Assembly (NCBI GenBank): GCA_910583965.1
Contig: CAJUAE010000001.1
Coordinates: 67,251 to 131,250 of the forward strand
DNA from: an uncultured Lachnospiraceae bacterium
GTDB taxonomy: Bacteria > Bacillota > Clostridia > Lachnospirales > Lachnospiraceae
DNA length: 64,000 nt
Direction: 5' to 3'
The translations under genes were made by a program, and so were the position numbers. The stretch's first letter is position 1; the number at the start of each line of letters is the position of its first letter. The notes beneath the pieces are model-generated. The model did no database searches and was not told the DNA's origin. It saw nothing but the letters and a program-made list of their open reading frames with translations. Of the stretch, positions 24,430-32,752 are shown in pieces.

Positions 24430-25545
24430 ATGTATTTAATGCTGGAAAATACGAAAATCTTATATTTTGATTTTCAAGATTTTATTGTGGAGGTAATTCG
24501 GGAGGAACTGCTTCCGTTTTACCTGCGGTCAAATATTAAGAGAACGGCAGTGATGAAGGATATTTTATCAAATGTACAGGCGGTGAAAAGCTATCTGAGC
24601 AGCAGGATGCTATCTTTGTCAAGGGACAATGCAAAAAAGATTTATGCTGCTTTTCAGATTCCACAGATAGATACAATTGATAACAGAGTGAATATTTGTA
24701 TCAAGTGCAAAGGCGTGTCAATCCAAGACAGTTATTGGGTGAAAGAGGAGGAAGGTACTGAAAAATGGGAGGACATCAATATCCGAAAAAATAAATTGAA
24801 GGATATTGTTGATCTGTCACTAGGAGGTTACAGTCCAACAATTACAACAAGTGTAATTTGCCCAGAATTAACAACAAAGGGATTATTCCGAAAGGGATGG
24901 GTGCGCATGGGAGATAGTTTGTATCTGTTAAAGTCAGATAAAACGAAGAACAGCGTAAATACCAGAATGGAGATACTGACTTCAGAAATTTTAGAGTGTT
25001 TCGACCATACACTTGAGAGTGTTAAATATGTTGGTGATGACAAGAATATGATGGAAGGCATGGGGCATGTGTCCATCTGCAAAAATTTTGTTGGAGAAGA
25101 TTATTCTTTTGTGGAGGCATGTGAAGTTATGGATTATTGCAAACGCCTTAACATTGACTTTAGAGAATACTGTCTGCGACGTTGGGGAGCAAAATTTGCA
25201 AGTATTCCGGTACTTGATTACATTGTTGTAAATACAGATAGACACACGCAAAATTATGGATTTATGATGAATAATCAAAATGGCAAGATAGAGCAGTTGG
25301 CGCCACTATTTGATTTTAACTGTGCACTTGTAGCAGATTATTTTGCACATGATGCGCGAGATACATTGGCTCAAATGTTCAATACCAAGGAGACCCTTCG
25401 GGAATTGGCACATCAATATATAGGTTATACGAATATTGTTTTCCATGAAGACAAGTTTATTAAGGTAGTTAAGAAAAACGAAAATTATAAATATATTTTT
25501 GAAAAAGTGTATGAGCGAATCCAAGAGCTAGGGCTTGTACAGTAA
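24430..25545 (+). CDS. HipA-like kinase-fold protein
   Basis: A 371-aa protein whose C-terminal half has the HipA-type kinase motifs: IPVLDYIVVNTDRHTQNYGF (catalytic loop D-R-H-x-x-N, about residues 270-280) and LAPLFDFNCAL (the metal-binding D-F-N equivalent of DFG). The N-terminal 130 residues are not recognised. HipA proteins phosphorylate GltX to induce persistence and are usually paired with a HipB antitoxin; no such small DNA-binding gene is adjacent, so this may be one of the uncharacterised solitary HipA-like proteins of gut Clostridia. The ATG at 24430 is chosen with GGTGAG upstream; a GTG lies six bases earlier. Confidence 0.75.
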   Translation: MYLMLENTKILYFDFQDFIVEVIREELLPFYLRSNIKRTAVMKDILSNVQAVKSYLSSRMLSLSRDNAKKIYAAFQIPQIDTIDNRVNICIKCKGVSIQDSYWVKEEEGTEKWEDINIRKNKLKDIVDLSLGGYSPTITTSVICPELTTKGLFRKGWVRMGDSLYLLKSDKTKNSVNTRMEILTSEILECFDHTLESVKYVGDDKNMMEGMGHVSICKNFVGEDYSFVEACEVMDYCKRLNIDFREYCLRRWGAKFASIPVLDYIVVNTDRHTQNYGFMMNNQNGKIEQLAPLFDFNCALVADYFAHDARDTLAQMFNTKETLRELAHQYIGYTNIVFHEDKFIKVVKKNENYKYIFEKVYERIQELGLVQ

Positions 25546-25619
25546 AAATAGTTTTCGTTCTTATTGTACATAGTAAAACAGGAAGATAGTACATTGCTTG
25601 TAGACAACTGTTCTGATGC

Positions 25620-25648
25620 TTGCAGACAGCAGAACCCTATGCTATACT
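25620..25648 (+). promoter_or_regulatory. Sigma-A-type promoter for thrC
   Basis: TTGCAG (25620-25625), 17-base spacer, TATACT (25643-25648). Transcription would start near 25655, leaving a leader of about 32 bases, too short for a riboswitch or T-box. Confidence 0.65.
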
Positions 25649-25686
25649 ATAGGCAATTGCTAAAAATAATAAGAGGAGAAAATGAA

Positions 25687-27174
25687 ATGGATTTATTTTA
25701 CAGAAGCACAAGAAGCAACAGTGATGGCGTAAAGGCATCACAGGCAATATTAAAGGGACTTGCAGAGGATGGTGGACTGTATATGCCAGAGTCAATCCCA
25801 TGCCTTGATAAAAGCCTAAAAGAGTTCGCTGAAATGACTTATCAGGAGACAGCATATGAAATTATGAAACTGTTTTTGACAGATTTCACAGAAGCGGAAT
25901 TAAAGGATTGCATTAGTAAGGCATATGACAGCAAGTTTGATACAAAACAAATTGCTCCTATTGTGGAGAAAGATAATACATATTTTCTAGAGTTATTTCA
26001 TGGAGCGACGATTGCGTTTAAAGATATGGCACTTTCTATTTTACCGCATCTACTAATCACATCTGCAAAGAAAAACAATGTAAAAAATGAGATTGTAATT
26101 CTTACAGCAACCAGTGGTGATACAGGTAAAGCAGCACTTGCAGGTTTTGCAGATGTAAAGGGAACGAGAATTATTGTATTTTATCCTAAAAATGGTGTCA
26201 GTCCAATTCAAGAGAAACAGATGATTACACAGAAAGGGGAAAACACTTTTGTTGTTGGTATTACAGGGAACTTTGATGATGCACAGACAGGCGTAAAACA
26301 ATTGTTTGGCGATCGTGCGTTGGCGGAGACTATGGACCAGGCAGGATTTCAATTTTCTTCTGCAAATTCGATTAATATTGGCAGATTGGTTCCTCAGATT
26401 GTTTACTATGTGTATTCCTATGCGCAGCTTTTGAAGACGGGCAATATTGAGAATGGTGAAAAGATTAATATTGTTGTGCCTACAGGAAATTTTGGAAATA
26501 TTCTAGCTGCATATTTTGCAAAACATATGGGAGTTCCTATTGCTAAATTAATCTGTGCTTCCAATGAAAATAAGGTACTTTATGATTTCTTTGATACGGG
26601 AATTTATGATAGAAATAGAGCGTTTGTACTCACAAGTTCACCGTCTATGGATATTTTGATTTCCAGCAATCTGGAACGATTGATTTATCTGACAGCGGGA
26701 GCGGATGCGAACAGGAATGTAGAATTTATGAAGGCATTGGCTGCGGAGGGAAAATATGAAATCTCAGCAGATATGAGAGAGAATATGAAGGACTTTTATG
26801 GTAATTATGCATCAGAGCAAGAGACTGCTGATACCATCAAAACTCTTTTTGAAAAGACAGGATATATAATTGATACACATACTGCTGTTGCTGCTGCTGT
26901 ATTGAGTAAGTATAAGAAAGAGACGAATGATAAGACAAAAACAGTTCTAGCATCAACAGCGAGTCCATTTAAATTTACGAGAAGTGTAATGAATGCGATT
27001 GATACAAAGTATGACGCTATGGAAGACTTTGCATTGGTTGATGAACTTTCTAAGATTGCAAAAGTTAAGGTTCCTAAGGCAATAGAAGAAATTCGCACAG
27101 CGCCTGTACTACACAATACAATATGCGATAAAGAAGATATGAAGTCAGTAGTAATGAAATTCCTTGGGGTATGA
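25687..27174 (+). CDS. thrC: Threonine synthase
   Basis: PLP enzyme converting O-phosphohomoserine to threonine, 495 aa, the long (class I, E. coli/yeast-like) type. Starts MDLFYRSTRSNSDGVKASQAILKGLAEDGGLYMPE; the N-terminal FRSTR-like and GLAxDGGLYxP motifs are typical. The PLP lysine is K112 in HGATIAFKDMA, followed by LTATSGDTGKAAL and the phosphate-binding SANSINIGRLVPQ. An upstream extension of the frame is discarded because the ATG at 25687 has AGAGGAG and begins at the family's usual N-terminus. Monocistronic from the promoter at 25620; an R1 repeat follows. Confidence 0.95.
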   Translation: MDLFYRSTRSNSDGVKASQAILKGLAEDGGLYMPESIPCLDKSLKEFAEMTYQETAYEIMKLFLTDFTEAELKDCISKAYDSKFDTKQIAPIVEKDNTYFLELFHGATIAFKDMALSILPHLLITSAKKNNVKNEIVILTATSGDTGKAALAGFADVKGTRIIVFYPKNGVSPIQEKQMITQKGENTFVVGITGNFDDAQTGVKQLFGDRALAETMDQAGFQFSSANSINIGRLVPQIVYYVYSYAQLLKTGNIENGEKINIVVPTGNFGNILAAYFAKHMGVPIAKLICASNENKVLYDFFDTGIYDRNRAFVLTSSPSMDILISSNLERLIYLTAGADANRNVEFMKALAAEGKYEISADMRENMKDFYGNYASEQETADTIKTLFEKTGYIIDTHTAVAAAVLSKYKKETNDKTKTVLASTASPFKFTRSVMNAIDTKYDAMEDFALVDELSKIAKVKVPKAIEEIRTAPVLHNTICDKEDMKSVVMKFLGV

Positions 27175-27193
27175 TAAGAATAAGAGGTTTATA

Positions 27194-27350
27194 GTGTGAA
27201 ATTAAAATTTCACTATCCTGATTTGTACGCCTGCTGAAGCAGGCAGATGGGAGTTCGTGTGAAAAATCGTTCTAAGGCAGCAAAAGACATTATCTAAGAA
27301 CGATTAAGTTTCACACAGTCTATTTGAGCCGCCAAAAGGCGGTATGGGGG
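27194..27350 (+). repeat. R1 modular palindromic repeat, copy B
   Basis: Begins GTGTGAAATTAAAATTTCAC, then a flanked module with CCTGC/GCAGG arms (27220-27253), identical over about 30 bases to copy A, then a long palindrome with different arm sequence (TCGTTCT/AGAACGA) and finally a module with GCCGCC/GGCGGT arms ending ATGGGGG (27321-27350). The last bases supply the ribosome site of the next gene, whose ATG is at 27356. Confidence 0.85.
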
Positions 27351-27355
27351 ATAAT

Positions 27356-27700
27356 ATGGATTTTGGAGTGATACTAGACTTGCTCCTTATGGTGTGTGGT
27401 ATCTATATGGTGTATTGGGCAGTACAGATGAAGTTGACAAACAAGATTCCACCGATACTTGTGGGAAAGGGATTTCCAATTAATAGAGCAAAAGACTCAG
27501 ATGGTTTTATTCGATATATCTTTCCATTTACATTGGTAGTAGGGGTTGTGCTCTTGGCGGCTGGAACGGTTGGAGCGTTAGAACTTTTTGCGATATATCC
27601 AATAGTAGAGATATTAATGCGATTCGTGTTGCTTTTCATTTTGATTATTTATGGAATGTTGTTGATGCGGGCGCAGAAAAAATACTTAGTAGGAATGTAA
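27356..27700 (+). CDS. Small membrane protein, 114 aa
   Basis: No family recognised. Three hydrophobic segments: residues 3-25 (LDLLLMVCGIYMVYWAV), about 55-75 (FPFTLVVGVVLLAAGTVGAL) and about 82-105 (ILMRFVLLFILIIYGMLLM), with a short cytoplasmic or external loop KLTNKIPPILVGKGFPINRAKD between the first two. The start at 27356 uses GGGGGA, which belongs to the end of an R1 repeat; an in-frame ATG at 27344 lies inside the repeat. It is 41 bases ahead of deoC and could be co-transcribed. Confidence 0.75.
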   Translation: MDFGVILDLLLMVCGIYMVYWAVQMKLTNKIPPILVGKGFPINRAKDSDGFIRYIFPFTLVVGVVLLAAGTVGALELFAIYPIVEILMRFVLLFILIIYGMLLMRAQKKYLVGM

Positions 27701-27741
27701 ATTTCAGGAATTTATCACAAAGGAAAAAGGGGAATCGATTT

Positions 27742-28392
27742 ATGACAGACAAAGCACTTTTTCGACATATTGACCATACATTGTTAAAACCTTTTGCCAC
27801 ATGGAGTGATATTGAGCTGCTCTGTGATCAGGCTGTGCGGTATCAGATGGCTTCTGTGTGCATTCCACCAGCCTATGTAAAACGAGTACATGATGGGTAT
27901 GGTGATAGGGTAAATATCTGTACAGTAGTGGGGTTCCCACTTGGCTACAACACAACGTCTGCGAAAGTGGCAGAGGTAGAGCAGGCGCTTGTAGACGGCT
28001 GCAATGAGATTGATATGGTAGTCAATATCGGTGATGTAATCAATGGTGATTATGTGAAAGTGGAAGAAGAAGTCCGCACAGTGAAAAAGGTATGTGGTGA
28101 TCACATTCTCAAGGTGATTATAGAGGCTTGTTATTTGTCAGAGGAAGAAAAGATTGCTATGTGTAAGGCAGTAACTAATGCCGGAGCAGATTATATTAAG
28201 ACTTCCACTGGTTTTGGAACAGGTGGTGCAACGATTGAGGACGTTCGGTTGTTTCGGAGCTATATTGGACAGAATGTAAAGATAAAAGTAGCAGGTGGAA
28301 TTAAAACAAGAGAAGATTTGATATTATTTTTAGAAGAAGGATGCGACAGAATCGGTACTTCGTCAGCAGTAGATATCTTAGCGTGTGTTTGA
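27742..28392 (+). CDS. deoC: Deoxyribose-phosphate aldolase
   Basis: Class I aldolase cleaving 2-deoxyribose-5-phosphate to glyceraldehyde-3-phosphate and acetaldehyde in deoxynucleoside catabolism. 216 aa, the usual bacterial length. Starts LFRHIDHTLLKP; Schiff-base Lys153 in YIKTSTGFGTGGAT; the second active-site Lys124 in LKVIIEACYL; C-terminal GCDRIGTSSA. No deoA, deoB or deoD genes are adjacent. The next gene begins 38 bases downstream, so a two-gene transcript is likely. Confidence 0.95.
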   Translation: MTDKALFRHIDHTLLKPFATWSDIELLCDQAVRYQMASVCIPPAYVKRVHDGYGDRVNICTVVGFPLGYNTTSAKVAEVEQALVDGCNEIDMVVNIGDVINGDYVKVEEEVRTVKKVCGDHILKVIIEACYLSEEEKIAMCKAVTNAGADYIKTSTGFGTGGATIEDVRLFRSYIGQNVKIKVAGGIKTREDLILFLEEGCDRIGTSSAVDILACV

Positions 28393-28430
28393 GTAAGATA
28401 TTAGGCGAAGTATATATGGAGGATAGGGAC

Positions 28431-30227
28431 ATGGGAGAAATAGAAAAACAGCGGATAGAAGCGCTGCAAAAATTACTCAAAGAGGTAGGCATCGATTACT
28501 ATATTGTGCCGACAGCAGATTATCATAATTCAGAATATGTTAATGCGTATTTTAAGATGCGAGAATTTTTGTCTGGGTTTACTGGTTCGGCTGGGACTTT
28601 GGTGGTGAGTGCTAAAGAAGCAGGTCTTTGGACAGACGGCAGATACTTTGTGCAAGCAGAGAATGAATTGAAAGGTTCTGGTATTGTTTTATACAAGATG
28701 TTGGAAGATGGTGTTCCTAAAATTGAAGAATATCTTGAACAGAATATTACAGAAGGACAAATAATCGGATTTGATGGTAGGACTATGGACGCATTTTTTG
28801 GAAAAGAGTTGGAGAAGACACTTGCTAAGAAAAATGCAACATTTGTTTATGATAGAGATATTGCAGCGTCACTTTGGCAGGATAGACCAGCAAGACCTGT
28901 CAGCAAGCTGTGGATTGTATCAGAAGATAACTGTGGTATGAGTGTCTCGGACAAACTTGCAAAGGTACGTGAAAAAATGGCAGAAGAAGGGGCAGCACAT
29001 CTTTTGATCGCAAAGTTGGACGATATTATGTGGCTTTATAATATTCGTGCAAATGATGTGGATTGTAATCCAGTAGCACTTTCATATACCTATATCTCAA
29101 AGGATAAAGCAATATTATTTATTCAGACAGAAGCGTTGACTGAGGAGGCAAAACAGCATTTTGAGAAGAATGGTGTTACCTGCGAGGAGTATGATACTGT
29201 TATCGAGTACCTTAAAGAGTGCGATATGAGTGGAAAAGTTTGGTGTTCAAGTGCAGATATTAGTTATCTGCTCTATAAGTTGGTTCAGAATCGGGCAGAA
29301 TTGATAGATAAGAAAAACCCAACAGAACAATTGAAAGCAGTTAAAAATCCTGTTGAGTTGGAACACATTAGAGATTGTTATATCAAGGATAGTGCTGTTC
29401 TGACAAAATTTCTTTTTTGGATAAAAGAAAATGCAGGGAAAATTCCAATGGATGAGTTGTGTGTGGCAGCGAAATTGGATGGTATGAGAGCAGAAATTCC
29501 AGGATTTCTTGATTTGTCTTTTCCGACAATTAGCGCTTATAAGTCCAATGCGGCGATGGCGCATTACAGTGCAACTAAGGAACACTTTAGCAATATTGAA
29601 GCAGATGGACTTTATTTGGTCGATTCGGGCGGACAATATGAAGGTGGTACGACAGATGTAACTAGAACAATCGCATTAGGGACAGTCACAGACGAGATGA
29701 AATTACATTTCACAAAAGTTGCGTGTGCAATGCTGCGTCTGGCAGATACAAAATTTTTGCATGGCTGCACAGGAAGAAACCTTGATATCATTGCGCGGGA
29801 ACCGCTCTGGCAGTGCGGGCTAGACTACAAGCATGGAACAGGACATGGGATTGGCTATATCTTAAATGTTCACGAAGGACCACATAGTTTGAGATGGCAA
29901 TACCGGTCGGAATTACCAGAAACAGAACTGGAAGAAGGAATGATAATCTCTGACGAACCAGGCATGTATGTGCAGGATAGCCACGGAATCCGCACAGAGA
30001 ATATTGTTGAGATTGTGAAGGAAAATAAGAATGAGTATGGGCAGTTTTTAGGATTCCGTCATCTAACCTATGTGCCAATTGATTTAGATGCCATTGACAC
30101 ACAATATATGGAACCATCAGATATTTGTAAATTAAATGTTTATCATAAAAGTGTCTATGAGAAACTCTCACCTTATTTTGAAGGAACAGAACTTGAAATG
30201 CTCAAAACGGCAACACGCGCAATCTAA
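28431..30227 (+). CDS. Xaa-Pro aminopeptidase (M24B)
   Basis: Metallo-aminopeptidase removing N-terminal residues before proline, 598 aa. Two creatinase-like N-terminal domains (about 1-140 and 150-310) precede the pita-bread catalytic domain (about 310-530) and a C-terminal extension, the architecture of the eukaryote-like APP1 form rather than short PepP/PepQ. Metal ligands D398, D409 (DSGGQYEGGTTDVTRT), H472 (GTGHGIGY), E509 (ISDEPGMY) and E523 (GIRTEN) are all present. The ATG at 28431 is chosen for GGAGG eight bases upstream; longer starts would overlap deoC. Confidence 0.93.
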   Translation: MGEIEKQRIEALQKLLKEVGIDYYIVPTADYHNSEYVNAYFKMREFLSGFTGSAGTLVVSAKEAGLWTDGRYFVQAENELKGSGIVLYKMLEDGVPKIEEYLEQNITEGQIIGFDGRTMDAFFGKELEKTLAKKNATFVYDRDIAASLWQDRPARPVSKLWIVSEDNCGMSVSDKLAKVREKMAEEGAAHLLIAKLDDIMWLYNIRANDVDCNPVALSYTYISKDKAILFIQTEALTEEAKQHFEKNGVTCEEYDTVIEYLKECDMSGKVWCSSADISYLLYKLVQNRAELIDKKNPTEQLKAVKNPVELEHIRDCYIKDSAVLTKFLFWIKENAGKIPMDELCVAAKLDGMRAEIPGFLDLSFPTISAYKSNAAMAHYSATKEHFSNIEADGLYLVDSGGQYEGGTTDVTRTIALGTVTDEMKLHFTKVACAMLRLADTKFLHGCTGRNLDIIAREPLWQCGLDYKHGTGHGIGYILNVHEGPHSLRWQYRSELPETELEEGMIISDEPGMYVQDSHGIRTENIVEIVKENKNEYGQFLGFRHLTYVPIDLDAIDTQYMEPSDICKLNVYHKSVYEKLSPYFEGTELEMLKTATRAI

Positions 30228-30363
30228 TATTTATTTGCGACAGTTTAGTGATACAAAATTGAAGATATAAAGTTATTTGTTGCTTCCTCATATAGAATAC
30301 AAGTGCATGGTGTGGATGTGAAAAGTAACTGATTTTTATTTTTAGAAGTTTATGTTAATTTTA

Positions 30364-30391
30364 TTGACTTTTAGTTAAGGTTTTGAGATAA
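30364..30391 (+). promoter_or_regulatory. Candidate pckA promoter
   Basis: TTGACT (30364-30369), 16-base spacer, GATAAT (30386-30391). A second possible -10, TATAAT, lies at 30444-30449 within an inverted repeat, but its -35 is poor. Confidence 0.5.
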
Positions 30392-30399
30392 TTATATTG

Positions 30400-30463
30400 T
30401 TAGGGAATTCCCTAATAACTATAATCACAACCGTTTCAGACAGTATAATGCGTCACAACGGTT
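30400..30463. promoter_or_regulatory. Palindromic operators upstream of pckA
   Basis: A perfect 16-base palindrome TTAGGGAATTCCCTAA (30400-30415) lies just downstream of the candidate promoter. A second pair, AACCGTT (30429-30435) and AACGGTT (30457-30463), flanks TATAAT. Both suit dimeric regulators. The second resembles a cre box only with mismatches at conserved positions, so CcpA control is not claimed. Confidence 0.55.
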
Positions 30464-30499
30464 TGAAATAAAATTTTATTATCTTAAGGAGGATCTTAT

Positions 30500-32218
30500 A
30501 TGTCAACGAAAGCGTATTATCCCATTTCCGAGATTGGTGCTGGAAAGGTAGGATTTTCTAAGACACGTTCTATCATTGAGGCTGCTTTTTACGGAAACAA
30601 TGTAGTGAAGGTAAATACCCTAAAGGAAGCCTATGAGTTAGCAAAGAACTCACCAGGAACAATTGTTACCGATATGAAGATTAAAGACGGAGAAACATTT
30701 GGTCTTGAGAAGGATTCAAGAGTTTTACTATTTAATGATGGAGCGGTTACAGGACGTTATGCAGCAGCGCGCCGCATTAAGGGTGAGCCAGGTGTAGATC
30801 AGACAAAGCTTGACAAAGTAGTTATGGATGCTGTATACGAGACACGTTGGAAGACTATGTATCATGCAGAGTGCTTTGTAGGTCTTGACCCTGAGTTTAT
30901 GGTAAAAGCGCATCTTTTGATTCCAGAAGGAGAGGAGAACCTTCTTTATAACTGGATGATCAATTTCCAGTATATGTCTGACGAGTATGTAAAAATGTAC
31001 AAGACCTCTAAGCCCGTTGGCGATGGCAACGAGCCAGATATCTATATTTTCTCTGATCCTCAGTGGGCACCACACGAGGCACCAGACGTTGATTACAGTT
31101 GCTTAAGCGATCCTCTGACACTTTGCTACTTCGATACAAACCAGAACTGTGCAGCAATTCTTGGTATGAAGTATTTTGGTGAGCACAAAAAGGGTACATT
31201 GACAATGGCATGGGCGCTCGCAAACAGAAATGGTTATGCTTCTTGCCATGGTGGACAGAAAGAATACTCTCTGGAAGGCGGCAAGAAGTTCGTAGCTTCT
31301 GTATATGGACTTTCAGGATCAGGTAAGTCTACATTGACACATGCAAAGCATAGTGGCAAGTATGATGCATTTGGCGGCATTAAGGTTCTTCACGATGACG
31401 CATTCATCATTAACACAGATACTTGTGCATCTATCGCACTTGAACCTACTTATTTTGATAAGACAGCAGATTATCCTACAGGATGCCCTGATAATGAGTA
31501 TTTATTATCTGCACAGAATTGTTCTGCTACATTGGACGAAGATGGAAAGATTCAGTTGGTTACAGAGGACATTAGAAATGGCAACGGACGTGCGATCAAG
31601 TCCAAGCTGTGGTCTCCAAACCGCGTAGACAAAATTGATGCGCCTGTAAATGCAATCTTCTGGATTATGAAAGACCCAACAATCCCACCAGTAGTGAAGT
31701 TAAAGGGCGCAGCACTCGCGTCAGTTATGGGTGCTACACTTGCAACTAAGACATCTACTGCGGAACGTGTTGCAGCAGGTACAGATCTGAACGCACTGAG
31801 AATCGTTCCTTATGCAAATCCATTCAGAACTTATCCATTGGTAAATGACTATGAGAAATTCAAGAAGTTGGTGGAGGAGAAGGATGTAGCTTGCTATATC
31901 GTTAATACAGGCGATTTTATGGGCACAAAAGTAAAACCGGCAGATACATTAGGCATTCTTGAAACAATTGTTGAAGGAAAGGCAAACTTTGAGAAGTGGG
32001 GCAACTTCGATGATATTGAGATTATGTATGATTGGTCTGGAAAGACAAGTGATGCGTTTAAGCCTGATATGAATAACGCTGAATATGTAGCAGCACTGAA
32101 GGCAGCTATGCAGAATCGTGTAGATGCAGTAGAAGGTTTTGCAACAAAGAAGGAAGGCTATGACAAGCTTCCAGATGAGGCACTTGCAGCATTGAAGAAG
32201 CTCGTTGAGCAATGCTAA
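30500..32218 (+). CDS. pckA: Phosphoenolpyruvate carboxykinase (ATP)
   Basis: Interconverts oxaloacetate and PEP with ATP/ADP; in rumen and gut anaerobes it often works in the carboxylating direction. 572 aa, slightly longer than the 530-540 aa standard. P-loop GLSGSGKS at residues 270-277, the kinase-2/metal region GGIKVLHDDAFIIN and EPTYFDKTADYP downstream, typical of the clostridial branch of ATP-PEPCK. Strong AGGAGG before the ATG, a complex operator region upstream and an exceptionally long terminator downstream indicate a highly expressed, regulated monocistron. Confidence 0.94.
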   Translation: MSTKAYYPISEIGAGKVGFSKTRSIIEAAFYGNNVVKVNTLKEAYELAKNSPGTIVTDMKIKDGETFGLEKDSRVLLFNDGAVTGRYAAARRIKGEPGVDQTKLDKVVMDAVYETRWKTMYHAECFVGLDPEFMVKAHLLIPEGEENLLYNWMINFQYMSDEYVKMYKTSKPVGDGNEPDIYIFSDPQWAPHEAPDVDYSCLSDPLTLCYFDTNQNCAAILGMKYFGEHKKGTLTMAWALANRNGYASCHGGQKEYSLEGGKKFVASVYGLSGSGKSTLTHAKHSGKYDAFGGIKVLHDDAFIINTDTCASIALEPTYFDKTADYPTGCPDNEYLLSAQNCSATLDEDGKIQLVTEDIRNGNGRAIKSKLWSPNRVDKIDAPVNAIFWIMKDPTIPPVVKLKGAALASVMGATLATKTSTAERVAAGTDLNALRIVPYANPFRTYPLVNDYEKFKKLVEEKDVACYIVNTGDFMGTKVKPADTLGILETIVEGKANFEKWGNFDDIEIMYDWSGKTSDAFKPDMNNAEYVAALKAAMQNRVDAVEGFATKKEGYDKLPDEALAALKKLVEQC

Positions 32219-32220
32219 TA

Positions 32221-32282
32221 AAATAATGTCAATATAAAAAGGGACACAATAAAATGTGTCCCTTTTTATATTGACATTATTT
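32221..32282. terminator. Exceptionally long terminator after pckA
   Basis: Two perfectly complementary 28-base arms (32221-32248 and 32255-32282) with a six-base loop. The G+C core GGGACACA/TGTGTCCC is followed by TTTTT. The outer parts extend the stem to about twice the normal terminator length. Confidence 0.88.
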
Positions 32283-32299
32283 TACATTTATTATATACT

Positions 32300-32330
32300 T
32301 TAACTGTACCAAGTGTATTAATACAGTTAA
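32300..32330. promoter_or_regulatory. Operator for the GntR/YtrA-type regulator
   Basis: Nine-base inverted repeat TTAACTGTA (32300-32308) / TACAGTTAA (32322-32330), 13 bases between arms, directly ahead of the ribosome site AAGGAG and the regulator's ATG. It overlaps TATACT-like bases at 32294-32299, so binding would block transcription; autoregulation is inferred. Confidence 0.7.
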
Positions 32331-32344
32331 AAGGAGATAGGGCT

Positions 32345-32752
32345 ATGATTTTAATCGATCACAAGGACCGACGTCCGATTTATGAACAGGTCATTGAGCG
32401 GTTTCAGCAGATGATATTGTGTGGCGCAATGCAGCCCAATGCTTCTATGCCATCTGTCAGAAGTCTTGCAATGGAACTGTCGTTAAATCCTAATACAATT
32501 CAGCGTGCCTATCAGGAGTTGGAGCGTGCAGGATATATCTATACCATAAAGGGTAAAGGCAGCTTTGTGAGTGAGACGGCAACAGCAGCGACACATAAAA
32601 GGCAGGAAATCCAGCGGGAGATGCAAGGAACTGTCGATAAAGCGTTGCTTGCTGGTATAGCGGCGGAAGAACTATCTGAAATCCTTACAGTCTGCATACA
32701 GAATAGTAATGTATTGACGAACAGAGGAGCGATAAAGGGGGAGTTGATATGA
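32345..32752 (+). CDS. GntR-family regulator, YtrA subfamily
   Basis: A 135-aa repressor with an N-terminal winged helix (PIYEQVIERFQQMILCGAMQPNASMPSVRSLAMELSLNPNTIQRAYQELERAGYIYTIKGKGSFV) and only a short helical C-terminal tail, the mark of the YtrA subfamily, which usually controls the ABC transporter operon it heads. It overlaps the ATPase gene by four bases (ATGA) and is preceded by an inverted repeat that is the likely operator. Effectors for such regulators are often cell-envelope stresses or peptide antibiotics; none can be inferred here. Confidence 0.92.
   Translation: MILIDHKDRRPIYEQVIERFQQMILCGAMQPNASMPSVRSLAMELSLNPNTIQRAYQELERAGYIYTIKGKGSFVSETATAATHKRQEIQREMQGTVDKALLAGIAAEELSEILTVCIQNSNVLTNRGAIKGELI

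Noticed and set aside
25546..25686. T-box leader for thrC
   Set aside because: The promoter at 25620 leaves only about 32 bases of leader and no T-box sequence is visible.
28341..28430. Longer N-terminus for the Xaa-Pro aminopeptidase
   Set aside because: It would overlap deoC by about 50 bases; the ATG at 28431 has a well-spaced GGAGG.
30429..30463. CcpA (cre) site at pckA
   Set aside because: Either arm matches the cre consensus only with mismatches at conserved positions, so only an unspecified inverted repeat is reported.
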